A stretch of 64,000 nt of DNA, taken from positions 880,928,220-880,992,219 of the forward strand of contig NC_081409.1 of NCBI RefSeq assembly GCF_030272615.1. The letters run 5' to 3'. The DNA is from Cryptomeria japonica (taxonomy: Eukaryota > Streptophyta > Pinopsida > Cupressales > Cupressaceae). Below are positions 21,378 through 33,150 of the stretch, one piece after another; the first letter of the stretch is position 1; each line of letters opens with the position of its first letter. Both the position numbers and the translations under genes were made by a program. The notes under the pieces were generated by a model. That model made no database searches. It saw nothing but the letters and a program-made list of their open reading frames with translations, and was not told where the DNA came from.

Positions 21378-24300
21378 TAGTAAGGAAGCTAATATTGCAA
21401 GTAATACTTTACAAGATGCTTTAATCTTATGTTTGGATAATGTTAATGGTTCCTGGGTAATAGATTTTGGGGCTTCATTTCATGCTACACCCCGTAGAAA
21501 ATATTTTCTAGATTATGTTCAAGGTGATTTTGGACAGGTATATTTGCGTGATGATGAGCCCTGTCAAATTGTTGGAAAAGGAAAGATAAAGATCAAGTTG
21601 CAGAATGGAAATGATTGGTTTCTACAAGAGGTAAGATATGTTCCTAATTTAAGAAGAAATTTAATTTCTGCAGGGCAACTAGGTAGTGAAGGCTGCATAG
21701 TTACCCTCTCAAATAGTATGTGGAAGGTCGCTAAAGGATCATTAGTAATAGCTAAAGGTGTGAAGGTAGGCACATTATATCTGTGTACAGGTAACACTTA
21801 CTCTACCCTAGCTGCTATAAATAAAGTTACTGCAGGGACAACAACAATAAATGTTGCAAGAACATATTCGATAATGTGGCACCATAGGCTTGGGCACATG
21901 AGTGAGAAAGGGATGAAAACCCTTCACTCCAAAAATCTATTGCTAGGACTAAAGAAGATTGATTTAGAGTTCTGTGAAAACTGTGTTTATGGTAAACAGA
22001 AAAGAGTCAGATTTCTCAAGGTTGGGAAAGAGAAGAAGAGTGAGAAGTTAGAGCTTGTACATTCAGATGTATGGGGACTGGCTCAGGTATCATCTCTTGG
22101 TGGCTCTTGTTATTATGTTATTTTTATTGATGACTCAACCAGAAAAACATGGGTATATTTCCTAAAACAAAAATTAGATGTTTTTGAAAATTTTAAGAAA
22201 TCGAAAGCTTTGGTTGAGAATGAGACAGGAAAAAAGTTGAAGTGTCTCAGATCGGATAATGGAGGTGAGTATTGCAGCAAAGCATTTGAAGATTACTGCT
22301 CCTTAAATGGGATTCAAAAGTAGAAGATAGTTCTAGGAACTCTACAGGAAAATGGTGTGTCAGAGAGAATGAATAGGACTATCATGGAACGTGCGAGGAG
22401 CATGAGATTGCATGCTAGATTGCCCTTACATTTTTGGGCAGACGTTGTACATACTACTATCTATTTGATAAATAGAGGACCTTCAACCCCTTTGGATGGT
22501 GGTATTCCAGAGGAGGCATGGACTGGTAAAAAGGTAAATTATTCTTTTCTAAAAACTTTTGGTTGCAAAGCTTTTGTCCATGTTGATAAAGAAAATAGAA
22601 CCAAGCTTGATGCTAAATCTCAGAAATGTACCTTCATTGGATATGGGATAGATGAATATAGCTATCGATTATGGGATTTTGAAAATAAGAAAATAATTAG
22701 AAGTAGAGATGTTATATTCAATGAGAAGGTTATGTATAAAGAACAAATGCAGGAAAAGAAGCATGAATAGGACAAACAAGAATATGTGGTGTTGGATGAG
22801 ATTCCTAAAAATGAAATGCCACAAGTACCTGATGCTCAGCAACAACAGATTATCCCACAAACTCCTGCAAGTGTTATACATTCTACGAGGACAAGTAGAC
22901 CCCCTGAAAGATTTTCTCCTTCTTTGTATTCTATTTTATTAACGGATTCTGGTGAACCAGAAGAATATGAAGAAGCAATGCAGGTAGATGCCAAACAACA
23001 GTGGGAGCTAGGCATGAAAGAGGAGATGGACTCCTTGATGAAAAATAAGACTTGGGACTTAGTCCCTTTACTTGTAGAAAAAAGAGCCTTGCCTAACAAA
23101 TGGGTTTATCGGCTGAAGGAGGAGGAAGGAGGTCAGAAAAGATATAAGGCCAGACTTGTGGTAAAAGGTTTTGCACAGAAAAAGGGTATAGATTATGATG
23201 AAATATTTTCTCTAGTTGTAAAAATGACTTCAATTAGAACTGTACTTGGTCTTGTGGCTGCAGATGATTTACATCTTGAACAATTAGATGTCAAAATAGC
23301 TTTTCTCCATGGAGATTTGGAAGAGGAAATTTACATGTTGCAACCACAAGGATATGAGGTCAAAGGTAAGGAGAACTTGGCATGCAGGTTGAAGAAAATT
23401 TTGTGTGGCCTAAAGCAAGCACCCCGACAATGGTATTTAAAATTTGATAGTTTCATGGCTGAACACGGTTATCATATATGTCATTCTGATCATTGTGTAT
23501 ATTTTAAGAGATTTGATAATGGCAGTTATATTATCCTATTGCTTTATGTTGATGAGATGCTTGTTGCCTGGTCTAACATGCAATATATAAATGATCTTAA
23601 ATAGAAATTAGCCAGGTCATTTGCTATGAAGGATTTGGGTGTAGCTAAGCAAATTCTTGGTACGAGGATTACACGGGACAGGAAAAATAGAACCTTGAAT
23701 TTGTCCCAAAGTGAGTATATAAAGAAGGTGTTGAAAAGATTTAACATGCAGGATGCAAAAGCAGTTAGTACACCTTTGGCTAGTCATTTCAAATTGACTA
23801 AGGAGATGTGCCCAAAGGCACAGGAAGAGGTTAATAAAATGTCTAACATCCTATATTCATTAGCTATTGGTAGTCTGATGTATGCAATGGTATGCACAAG
23901 GCCAGATATTGCATATGCAGTGGGAGTTGTGAGCAGATTTATGAGTAATCTGGGTATGGAACATTGGAATGCTGTGAAATGGATTCTTCGGTATTTGAAA
24001 GGAACTAATACGAAGGCATTATGTTTCAAAGGATCTAATGCTACTCTGAGTGCATTTGTTGACTCTGATCTGGTGGGTGATATTGATTCATGGAGGAGTA
24101 CTACAGGGTATGTTTTCACTATAGGGGGAACTGCAGTTAGTTGGATTTCTAGGCTGCAAAAGGTTGTTGCACTTTCAACAACTGAAGCTAAGTATGTTGC
24201 TGCTACAGAAGCCAGCAAGGAGATGATTTGGTTACAATGTTTTCTAGAGGAATTGGGTCAGACATAGGAGGATCACCCATTGTATACTGATAGCCAGAGT

Positions 24301-24507
24301 GCCATTCATCTTGCAAAGAACTCTGCTTTTCATTCAAGGACAAAGCACATTCAACTCAGGTACCACTTCATCCAGACTATTTTGGAGGAGGGTCAGTTAC
24401 GGCTTGAGAAGATTCACACAAGTGAGAATCCTGCCGATATGTTCACGAAGGTAGTTCCATAGGAGAAGCTGATTTCTTCATCAGTTTCTATTGGTCTTCT
24501 TGATTGA
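21367..24507 (+). pseudogene. TNT1-like Pol: protease, integrase, RT, RNase H
   Basis: Single frame with TAG stops at 22321, 22768, 23602, 24265 and 24460, ending at TGA 24505. The protease reads DFGASFHAT at 21463: the Ser of DSG is Phe. The integrase zinc region starts near 21880 (WHHRLGH). All three catalytic residues of the core remain: Asp 22066, Asp 22255, Glu 22363. RT has YVDE instead of YVDD at 23548-23556. RNase H reads FVDSDLVGD near 24055 and ends in ADMFTK. It is dead because of the stops, the protease change and the RT active-site change. It would otherwise carry the whole copia replication cycle. Confidence 0.95.
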
Positions 24508-24604
24508 TAATTGTGGAATTTATACCAGTCGAGTCCTAGTGTTCTATCTAGCAGATGTTGCATGTACAGTGGTGTCGTGTAGTATCAGTCTCTAAGTGGG
24601 AGAT
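24508..24604 (+). promoter_or_regulatory. 3' spacer and polypurine tract
   Basis: TAAGTGGGAGAT (24593-24604) ends against the 3' LTR start TGTTGAAATG. The upstream 85 bases are non-coding. Confidence 0.85.
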
Positions 24605-25009
24605 TGTTGAAATGTGGTGACTGCTCAGCAAAGTACTATACACTCAGCACGTATCCTTGTCGGGGTCTGGGGGTTCGGGGGCGGGAGCCCCCGAGAAATT
24701 TTTTTTTGGGTTTTTTTTAATGAAAATCGACATTGTAATAAAACCCTAAAAAGGCTGACTTTGTTTTTTCCCTAAAAACACATGTTATAAGTGGCTGGGA
24801 TGCTTAAGGCATTGTAAGGTTGATGTAATATTTTTGCTGAATAATAAGAAAGATTGGACAGCTGTGTATGGTGGACGTAACCCATTTTGGGTGAACCACG
24901 TTAAATCTCTGCATTATCTGTGTCCTGTTTTATTTCTTTATCTTTTGTATTTAAATCTGCATATAATTGTTAGTTCATATTTGCTTCAAATCTGCTTGAA
25001 ACCCTAACA
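24605..25009 (+). repeat. 3' LTR of the TNT1-like copia
   Basis: 405 bp with a single GGGGGTTCGGGGGCGGGAG hairpin unit. It ends GAAACCCTAACA against the CTCTG target duplication. Confidence 0.93.
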
Positions 25010-25852
25010 CTCTGCTAGGAGTGAATCTTGTTAGAGATCCCAAGCTTGATTAGAAGCTTATACCTTGTTAAGAGTACTACCTTGTTAAGAGTAACCTCAT
25101 TGGATGATTTGAGAATCCAAACTAATGGATCATCTTGTTAGAGGATTTATACAATGAAGCTTGTTAGAGCTTACCTAGTTAGAGGATTTGATTCTATTGT
25201 AATGATTAGAAAACAACAAGAAAGGTTTGATTTGTTCTGAGTAGCACAAGACTTTCTTGATCAGATCATTCTAAGTACATTCAACACTTCTCTTCATCTT
25301 AACACTTATCACTCTTTAACAAAAGCTTTCACTCTTTATGCCTATCAATATTTGCATAATCTCCTCTGCTATATCTGTTCTCTATCTCTTAAGTGATTCA
25401 CTAAGATGTCTTTAAATAGACATACAAATCTTATGTTGACCATAGGAACATAATTTCCTAGGTGCAGTGTATCTAGACAAGTAAACATAACTCATCACAA
25501 AAATGACCGCCAAGAAAATGGTGCTGGTAACTCATCACAAAAATGGATACCGGTTAGAACAATAAATACCAGTTGGAACAAAACATGTGAACCATTGTCC
25601 TGGAATCTTCTGCTTGATCTTCATCTTCATCCTCATCTTCGTTTTGATGCTAACTTAATGTAACCATGGGTTATCTCTTAAGCACATACCGGTTGACATA
25701 GAGTGTTGGTTAGAGATAGACCTTAAACATATCGGTTAACATTGTAAACCAATGAAGTTACACCGGTAGTCAATGTAATCATATGTGTGTGTGAGCATGT
25801 TTCATCAATGACAACAAGTGATGAATACATTGCAATCATCATCAAGCCAACA

Positions 25853-26123
25853 ATCTCCCCCTTTGGCATTGATGGCAACACTTAGAAAATTTTAGAGTAA
25901 TACAATACCGCTAAGTGTGCATACACAACATATTTACATATGTACTCATATTCCCCTTTTAATGCAATACTCCCCCTTAATGCATGCATAAATACAACAT
26001 TTTCAAAAATACACATACATATTATTATTCCTCCTTTGACAACAATTCCAAAATGATAAAGTAAAATATATACATATATATAGAAAATTTGTATCAAACT
26101 ATTTAGCATATATTACAATTTTT
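25853..26123 (-). promoter_or_regulatory. PPT and 3' spacer of element M
   Basis: On the minus strand CCAAAGGGGGAGAT (25853-25866) abuts the LTR start. It is preceded by GTGTTGCCATCAATG, the same block as in element 1 and the dead copia. The remaining 250 bases are AT-rich and non-coding, with two further GGGGGAG-like tracts. Confidence 0.85.
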
Positions 26124-29100
26124 TTAAAAGTTCATGGTTTGGCTAGTCTCATAAAAAATATCATTGAAATTCTCCTTCATCTGGGATAAAGAATTTTCCC
26201 ATGATTCCAGTATATTAGTAGTATACTTAAAGGTAGACATCAACTGGGAGTAGACTTCTTCCATTGAGTCTAGCGTGTAGGTTTCAGGAGTAGCAATAAT
26301 AGCTTCTGCATTGGAGTAGGCTCTCTAAAGAATGTCGACCTATGAGGTGAGCTGACTCTTGAGCTCTCTTAGAGATCAAAATCTCTTAGCCTTCTCATTA
26401 TCATTCATGTTCAGTCTATCATGCAAATAATCTATAGAGCAGTTAAAGGAATGAATGTAGTCCTAGAGTGGGACATATGCCTTGCATAACCTTTCTATTT
26501 CCTACTCGGTTTCAACTTGACTCTTAGAAATATTAGAATAAAAGGAAGTAACATTGGAGGTAGAGGCAAGATACTTCCCTCCAGATTCAATAGCTTTCTT
26601 CAACAGACTTCCACTATGAGATAAAGCCATTTTTCCACTTTCAATTTTCTTGGCCAGTTTATCTCCATATTCCTTTTTGTGGCTCTTCTCAGCAGACATT
26701 TGAGAAGAATCTTCAAGAGATTTGATTTGATTAGATGCATGTGCAATGAACTAACCAAGTTTGTTGATGGGTGTAGGAAGATGTGCAATAGCTGTTTCCG
26801 GTAATAAACCAGACAAAATTTCTACTGCATTCTGGATTGTCTTTGCTTCAATCCTTTTCTCTTTTAGTCTCTTCTTGTGTGCTCAATATTTCATAAAATT
26901 AGCAATCTTCATCATTTTTGATACACTCAAAGTGTTCATGTCAATGGGTCCTGAGATACTTAAAGAGTCATTATCCTCATCATCAAGTAGTTTCTGCTTC
27001 ACCGGTTCAAGGGGTATACTCTTAATGATGGCTCTTTCCGTGTTCTTCTCTATTGTAACTTCTGTTAGCTAAGTGATAGCTTCCTCAGTAGACTCCTTTT
27101 GAGTAGTTTCAATGACCGGTGGAGATTGTGGTTTCTCTAGTTGTTCTGTTGTCGATTCATGTCCACTATTAGTTGAATGCCCTGTTGTTCAACTAATGTA
27201 ACCTGTACTTCAGTGATTGTAGGAGGATCCATATCTGGTGCAGTAATGTCTCCAGATAGGTATACTGTATCCTGAACATCTTCATCAACAAGAATAATGG
27301 AATCATCCTTCTTCCTGATTGGATAGACTACATCAGCTTGAACAATTTCCTCTTCATCCATTTCCAGTCGAGAAACATCATCTATAGTATCATCCTTATT
27401 GCTAGAGTGGATGACTTCTTCCCTCTTTTTAATTACATGGGCTAGCTGATGTGTCTCAGACTCAATAGCTAACCTTTTTCATTAAGAAGCTTCAATCTTC
27501 TCACTTTAAAATCAAAATATACTTTGTATTGCTCAATTAAAGCACTAATTCCATCCGATGATAGATTGGGAAAATACTGTACAAATATTTTATCAATAAT
27601 CTTCTTTTCCAATTGAATTGCTTCCTCCCATTTATCTAACAAAGTATTATACAAAGAGATTGAAATATCTTTTTCCAAGTCATGCAAAAATCTATTGTAA
27701 TGACCCAAATAAGTAATTACTTGTTGGATTACTTTCTTCTGCTCATCTTCAGTGAAAGAATCAAAATATTCTTTAACATTATCAAACCTTTTTCTTCCTA
27801 ATGTCTTCATTGTCCTCTCAAAGATTGTGTCAGGTTTGTAGGTAGCAATATCTATAGGTGTAGTTGCCTTCAACACTACCTTTACCTTCATAGATGTTAT
27901 GTCGGTTGCTTTTTCCTTCTTTGGTTCTTCTTTAGAATCTATACCCTCAGACTCTAGTTGCAAAATCAATTTCTGATTTCTCTTCTTTGGTGCATTCTCC
28001 TTCTTTACATATACTTTAGGTGTTGGTTCCTTCTTATTTAGGACACTCTGAGTCACCCTTGTGGTTTTTTTCATAGGATATTTTTCATCAGACTTCTTTT
28101 GCTTTCCTTTCACTTTAGCTACAGGTGTAGTACCAATTTTAGTTTTTGTAACTTGGACTACCAAAATGTCCAATTTTTCCTTCTTTTTATCTTTAGGCAA
28201 TGCTAACAGGGTATTAGCATAGCTAACCAGTAAACCATGATTAACCTCATAGCTCATATCTTCCATCTCTTCCTCTCTAGGTTCAATCGCTTGCATCGAG
28301 AAAAAGTCAGAGGTAACCATGAAGATTATGTCTTTTGCAAAGTGTTTTACCACATCTTCAGGTAACTGCATTCTCATGCTCATCCTTTTTTGAAATTCAT
28401 TAAAATAGTTGCTCATGGTAGCTGAAAAAGTATTCTTCACAGTCTTAATGTTGTTCTTGATCTATGCATTGACCGGTTATTCCTTGGACCATTCAATATC
28501 TCCAATACCTGGTAGGAAGTTCTAAAAATAGAAAAATAACTCGGCTAATAGCTGACCATATTTGAACTTTTGTGTATTGTCCTTAATGAATTTCAAATTT
28601 TGAAATAATTGGTCTCTGATGGCTCCACAAATATCATAGTCTGCATTATCAACAATCATTCTATGTGCTGTGTGAATTGCCACAGATGGAAAACTATTAA
28701 GTCTACTGGAATAGAATACCCAGTAGCCTATCATAATTGGTGCAAGTTTCACTACAGTCTCTAATATTGTTGATAGAGAAAGCATACTCATCAGATACAG
28801 AACCAATTGCTATAAGTTTCACCAATTGAGCAATAACCTGTTACAACCCTAATAGCCTCCTTGGTTATTGTATGAGTCATTTTCAAATACATATTCTTTT
28901 TGTGGACTCAACTCAAGATGATTCTTATGTGTTCTTCCTCAACATATTCAAGAAAATATGCGGCATTATGAAACCCTTTTTCAAAAACCTTAGCATATTT
29001 GGTTTCAATCTTTCCGCTCTTATCACAGAGTGATTTAAATTGAGTATAGATGTGTGGAGTGCCTAAATATTCTATCTTGCAATCTATATAGTTGGACAAG

Positions 29101-29231
29101 TCATCTTTGACCACAACATCGCTCGAGACTTGCGATAATACATTATAAGACATAATTTCATCTTCCTTTAGACCTTCCTCAGGCTCAGCAATGAGCATCA
29201 ACCTTTCTACAGACTTAGAAGAAGATTCCAT
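26124..29231 (-). pseudogene. ORF2 of pol-less element M, about 1,030 codons, decayed
   Basis: It starts at the ATG at 29231 (MESSSKSVERLMLIAEPEEG) and ends at about 26124 (TAA). Open pieces are 29231-28908, 28806-28522, 28440-27469, 27361-27137 and 26699-26502, with both stops (mostly TAG) and frame changes between them. It matches ORF2 of element 1 along its whole length: EEHIRIILS near 28910, IGYWVFYSSR near 28720, a MSYEV/MGYEV block near 28245, and LYNTLLDKWEEAIQ with YFPNLS near 27580-27660. The middle is rich in Lys, Glu, Pro and Thr. The C-terminal third looks like coiled coil. No known enzyme motif is seen. Conservation between two families with diverged LTRs suggests it was once under selection; that is an inference. 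Confidence 0.75.
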
Positions 29232-29668
29232 TCTAGTTAAACAAGTTTTGAAGCGGTATAAAAAGAAATACCTTTTATCTTGCACGTGTCTCTATTTCCC
29301 TGTTGAAATGTCTAAATGTACACCCGTTCGCCTTTCTGCAACTTTCGATTCAGCTTGATTTCTCTAAACACGAAATAATTTTCCAATTGACAACAAGACA
29401 ATCTTGTTCTGCTCTACAATTGCTTCAAATTTATTTTTCGAAAGAGTTAAGGAAAAAATGATACAGTAAAACTTGTTTTTATCCTCTTTACCAACTATAA
29501 TAAATGCTCACACTTTAGGTTACATACCCTAATTTTTATTTACCACTTAAGTGAAATACCGGTTGATAACATATTAATAAAAAGTCATCAAAAATTCTTT
29601 CCCATTCATTTTACAAAGGGTCCAAATATGTTTTACCGTTAAGATCCCCTTAGCTGTGTTAGATAAGC
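29232..29668 (-). other. Spacer between Gag-like frame and ORF2 in M
   Basis: AT-rich, non-coding, alignable by eye with 1-442 of element 1 (ACCGGTATTT box, AAAATTAGGGTATG, GAGCATTTATTATAG). It could hold a splice acceptor or internal start for ORF2, but none can be proved here. Confidence 0.55.
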
Positions 29669-30983
29669 TTAAGTCACCAGTGTTGGATTCTCTTCACTGG
29701 GTGAAGGAATAGTTTCTTCTCTAGGTGAGTCATCACCTTTACTTTTCCAAATATGATTTATATCTTCTCTGGTTTCTGCAGTATCAACTTTCTGCTTCCC
29801 TTTCTGATCCTTAAAGAAGTTGACTGGTTTGTTATTTCTTGATCTGCAAAACTTTGGTAAGTGCCCTGGTTTGTTGCAGTGGCAACGGACCATACTAGAT
29901 GATCTCTAGGGTCTTGCATTTCCTCTTCCCATTCTTCTTCTACAGTTCATAGCCACATGAAAAAAGTTATTACAAAATGTGCAAACAACATTTGTTGCCT
30001 TTTCCATTTCAAATGGACTAAACTTGTTGCAATAGGATCTTTGCCAGTTCTAGTTTACCCAATTATCAAAATTCCTTATCTAATCACCATTTGGTTTAGG
30101 ATGCATGTGTTGTATAAGATTGTTTGATCCATATTTACACTCAATATGTCTATTCCCATACATTCCACATGTGTAGCAATGAACTTCAATCTTTCTAGAC
30201 ACATGCCTAGCATTAGTATTGTAATTTGCATTTTTGTTAGGTTTGTTTCTACAAACATTTGTAGTATGACCAGGCTTGTGACAAACAAAGTAGACAGGTT
30301 TAAAAGCCTTCTTACTGATAGTCTTATTGACTTTAGGAGCAGTTTTGTTCTTTGTACTAGAGGATTCACCTTTTTCAATTGTATGAAAACCAAGTCCAAA
30401 GATATCACCCTTCATTCTCTGTGATTGAATTTGTTCTTCCAGCATGTTAGAATTTTGATGAACTTCTCCAATTTCTCATTGGCTTCAGTAAGCTTTTTGA
30501 CAAGATCTTCATTATGCTTAGACAGGTTTTCTTTCATAGATGATGCCAACTCAATAGCTTTAGGTTCTCATTTTCTTCTGTTTCAGCAATCAAGTCCTCA
30601 TGTATAATGTCTTTTTCCTATTTGATCTTTATGGTCTCTTGATCTCTTACCTTGATAAGATTTTCAATAGCTCTTCTGGCTTCCAGTTCCTGACTCATAT
30701 AGATAGTGAGACCTTATAGCTCTCTTCTTACATTTAGTTTTTCATCGTTCACCTTTTCAACTTCATTAGCTAAAGCTTCAATATTGGCTTCATCTGAAAA
30801 ACTATTATCAGATATTTCCAACAGTTTTTCAAATATCTCTCTCCTTTTGACTTGAGAAACTTTTAGTTTGCCCTTAAGGGATTCAATTTCCTTTCTGCTA
30901 GCTTCTAGCTCTCTAACCATCTCAAAGTAGCTCCTGTCCCCCATGGCAGCTTCAAGATTCCCTTCTAAGTGGTTAGGCTTCAA
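29669..30983 (-). pseudogene. Gag-like protein of M: coiled coil plus four CCHC knuckles
   Basis: From about 30983 the minus strand reads a charged coiled-coil region (ELEASRKEIESLKGKLKVSQ), broken by TAA at 30714-30716 and a TAG. After a frame change, 30445-29669 is one frame with three TAG stops and four zinc-knuckle units. They are FVCHKPGHTTNVC (first Cys is Tyr), CYTCGMYGNRHIEC (His is Asn), CTFCNNFFHVAMNC at 29942-29983 (intact), and CHCNKPGHLPKFC (first Cys is Arg). It ends at TAA 29669. Knuckles bind retroelement RNA in Gag. No protease motif follows. The usual copia Gag core (UBN2-type) is not evident, so the coiled coil may replace it. Confidence 0.72.
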
Positions 30984-30991
30984 AGAAGTTA

Positions 30992-31005
30992 GGCTCTAAT
31001 ACCAA
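30992..31005 (-). promoter_or_regulatory. Primer-binding site of M
   Basis: On the minus strand TTGGTATTAGAGCC follows the LTR end CGTCA by one base. It is the tRNA-Met site with one C-to-T change. Confidence 0.85.
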
Positions 31006-31006
31006 T

Positions 31007-32132
31007 TGACGAACTTGAAAAGCCCTGAGAGGGGGAGGTAAATCAGTGATAGCAAAACAAACACAACTCCAAACACTAACCGATAGATGAACTTAATCAA
31101 GCATTTAAACAAAATACATGCTATCCAAAATGAAATAACAACATCCACATAAACTAGAACATCCACCATAACACAAGTGTTTATATGTGGAAAACCCAAA
31201 TAGGTAAAAACCACGGTGAGATGGAACTCACAAGTTCACTAGTTGCAACAATAGATAACTGACCGGTTAAGGTCTTACAAAGTGCTCTGCTAGGAACAAA
31301 TCTTGTTAGAGATCCCAAGCTTGATTAGAAGCTTATACCCAGTTAAGATTACTACCCTATTAAGAGTAACCTCATTGGAGTATTTGAGAATCCAAACTAA
31401 TGGATCACCTTGTTAGAGGATTTGTACAATGAAGCTTGTTAGAGCTTACCCAGTTAGGGGATTTGATTATGTTGTAATGATTAGAAAACAACAAGAAAGT
31501 TTTGATTTTTTCTGAGTAGCACAAGACTTGCTTGATCAGATCATTCTAAGTACATTCAACACTGCTCTTCATATTAACACTTATCACTCTTCAACAAAAT
31601 CTTTCACTCTTTATGCATATCAGTATTCGCATAATCTCCTCTCCTATATCAGTTTTCTGTCTCTTAAGTGATTCACTAAGATGTTTTTAATAGAGATACA
31701 AATATTATGTCGGCCATAGGAACACAATTTCCTAGGTGCAGTGTATCTAGACAAGTAAACATAGCTTATCACAAAAATGACTGCTAAGAAAATGGTGCTG
31801 GTAACTCATCACAAAAATGAATACCGGTTAGAACAGTCAATACCGATTGGAAGAAAACATGTGAACTGTTGTCCTAGAATATTCCACTTGATCTTCATCT
31901 TCATCTTCATCTTCATCTTTGTTTTGATGCTGACTTAATGTAACCACAGGTTATCTCTTAAGCACATACTGGTTGACATAGAGCACTAGTTAGAGATAGA
32001 CCTTAAACATACTAGTTAACAGTGTAAACCAATGAAGTTACACTAATAGTCAATGTAATCATATGTGTGTGTGAGAGTGTTTCATCAATGACAAGAAGTG
32101 ATGAATATATTACAATCATCATCAAGCCAACA
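31007..32132 (-). repeat. 5' LTR of element M
   Basis: 1,126 bp, uninterrupted, TGTTGGCTTG to TTCGTCA on the minus strand. Its CTCACCGTGGTTTTTACC and TTTGGGTTTTCCACAT blocks match the LTRs of element 1 and of the dead copia. CCTTGTTAGAGGAT-type boxes recur. GTTAA follows at 32133-32137. Confidence 0.9.
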
Positions 32133-33150
32133 GTTAAATCTCCCTATTGATCCACCTTTATATCCCTTCCCTCATAGTTCCATCTCTCTATAAAATAGAT
32201 CTCTCATTCTTTATCTCCCCTTACCTCTTCTATGTCTCCATTCTTATATCCATACTCTTCTTTGTCGCTCCCCTCTCTAGCTCTCACAATTCCCTTATTC
32301 CTCTATCCCTCTCTATCTCCCTCTCATCCTTACACCCATCCCATTCCCTCTATCACCTCTTTCCCTCAATTTATTCCTCACTCCCTCCTCTATCTAAGTC
32401 TCTCCCCCACTTTCTTCATGTTTACCTATCTATCCCCCCACATCCATTAAACCCCCATCTCTCCTCTCTCTCCCCTCTATTCCTCTCACCTCCATTCCCC
32501 TCTATGCCATTTACCCCTACATCTCCCACCTCTCTTTCCTCTCTAGGCCTCTCACATCCCTTCCCCTCTATATACTTTATCCCCACATGTTCCACCTCTA
32601 TCTCTCCTCTAGGCCTCTTAGGTCTCCCTTCCCCTCTATGTCCTTTATCCCCAAGTATCACGTTCCCTTCATGTTTACCTTTGTATCCCCCTCATCCTCC
32701 TTATGGCCTTTCACCTCCCTTTCCCTCTATGCCCTTTATACCCAAGTCTCTCGACCTCACTTCCTTCCTTCCTTCTCTCTCTAGGTTTGTCCATCACTTT
32801 GTTCCTCACTCTCTCCTATCTCTAGGTATCCCCCTCACTTTCTTCTTCATTCCTTCCCCTCTCTAGGTCTCTCCCCCCTTTTCTTTACACACTCTTTATC
32901 CCATTCCCTCCTTACCCTTATCTCTAACTCTTCCGTGAACCCCGCTTCTCTATCTCTTTGTTCTTGTATCCCTCCTCTTCTTTCTCTCTCCCTCTCTAAG
33001 TGTCACAGCCCCTTTATTCCCCCCTCCCTCCATATCTCACCCTGCATCCTTACCTCATATTTTTTCCTCTCTCACCTTTCTCAAGTGTCTATAGGTCTCT
33101 CAAAATCAATTTATTCCTCACTCCCTTCCCTTTCTAGGTTTGCAGTTACT
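32133..33150. repeat. CT-rich minisatellite, right part
   Basis: It continues the array interrupted at 19775. Its first 100 bases (ATCTCCCTATTGATCCACC...) resemble 18818-18930, an internal copy of the same region. CTTCATGTTTACC recurs near 32415 and 32669. The 239-codon open frame at 32147-32866 is Ser/Pro/Leu repeat translation with no domain and is not called a gene. Confidence 0.8.

Larger units (their letters stand above)
20058..25009 (+). mobile_element. TNT1-like Ty1/copia element nested in M's 3' LTR
   Basis: TGTTGAAATG to CCCTAACA, 4,952 bp. It is flanked by CTCTA (20053-20057) and CTCTG (25010-25014), a 5-bp target duplication with one mismatch. The undisturbed site in the other LTR of M reads GCTCTGCTAGG. 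Interior: primer site, gag, protease, integrase, RT, RNase H, PPT. The LTRs differ at about 20 of 300 aligned bases by eye, so it is younger than its host element. Confidence 0.95.
19776..25852 (-). repeat. 3' LTR of element M, split by a nested copia
   Basis: The two pieces, 19776-20057 and 25010-25852, total about 1,120 bp after one copy of the duplicated ctct[a/g] is discounted, against 1,126 bp for the 5' LTR. On the minus strand it starts TGTTGGCTTGATGATG and ends CCATCA. It holds repeated CCTTGTTAAGAG and CCTCTAACAAGG boxes and ACCGGT palindromes. A TATTTAAAGACATC phrase (minus strand, near 25412-25425) sits where element 1 has TTTATAAGGACATC, a candidate core promoter. Confidence 0.88.
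19776..32132 (-). mobile_element. Pol-less LTR retrotransposon M, with a copia nested in its 3' LTR
   Basis: On the minus strand the order is 5' LTR (31007-32132), primer site, Gag-like frame with zinc knuckles, spacer, ORF2, PPT, 3' LTR (19776-25852, interrupted). GTTAA stands at 19771-19775 and at 32133-32137, a clean 5-bp target duplication in the CT-rich array. Without the nested element its length is about 7.4 kb. No protease, integrase, RT or RNase H motif is present in any frame that I can read. LTR copies differ by roughly 10% over the 280 bp compared by eye. Confidence 0.88.

Noticed and set aside
21360-21380. Programmed frameshift between gag and pol of the TNT1-like element
   Set aside because: TNT1-type copia elements use a single frame; the A-run makes a chance 1-base indel likelier, and gag has other stops.
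32147-32866. 239-codon plus-strand frame and other long frames in the CT-rich arrays
   Set aside because: A pyrimidine-rich minisatellite rarely contains stop codons on this strand; there is no domain, and the repeat unit explains the sequence.
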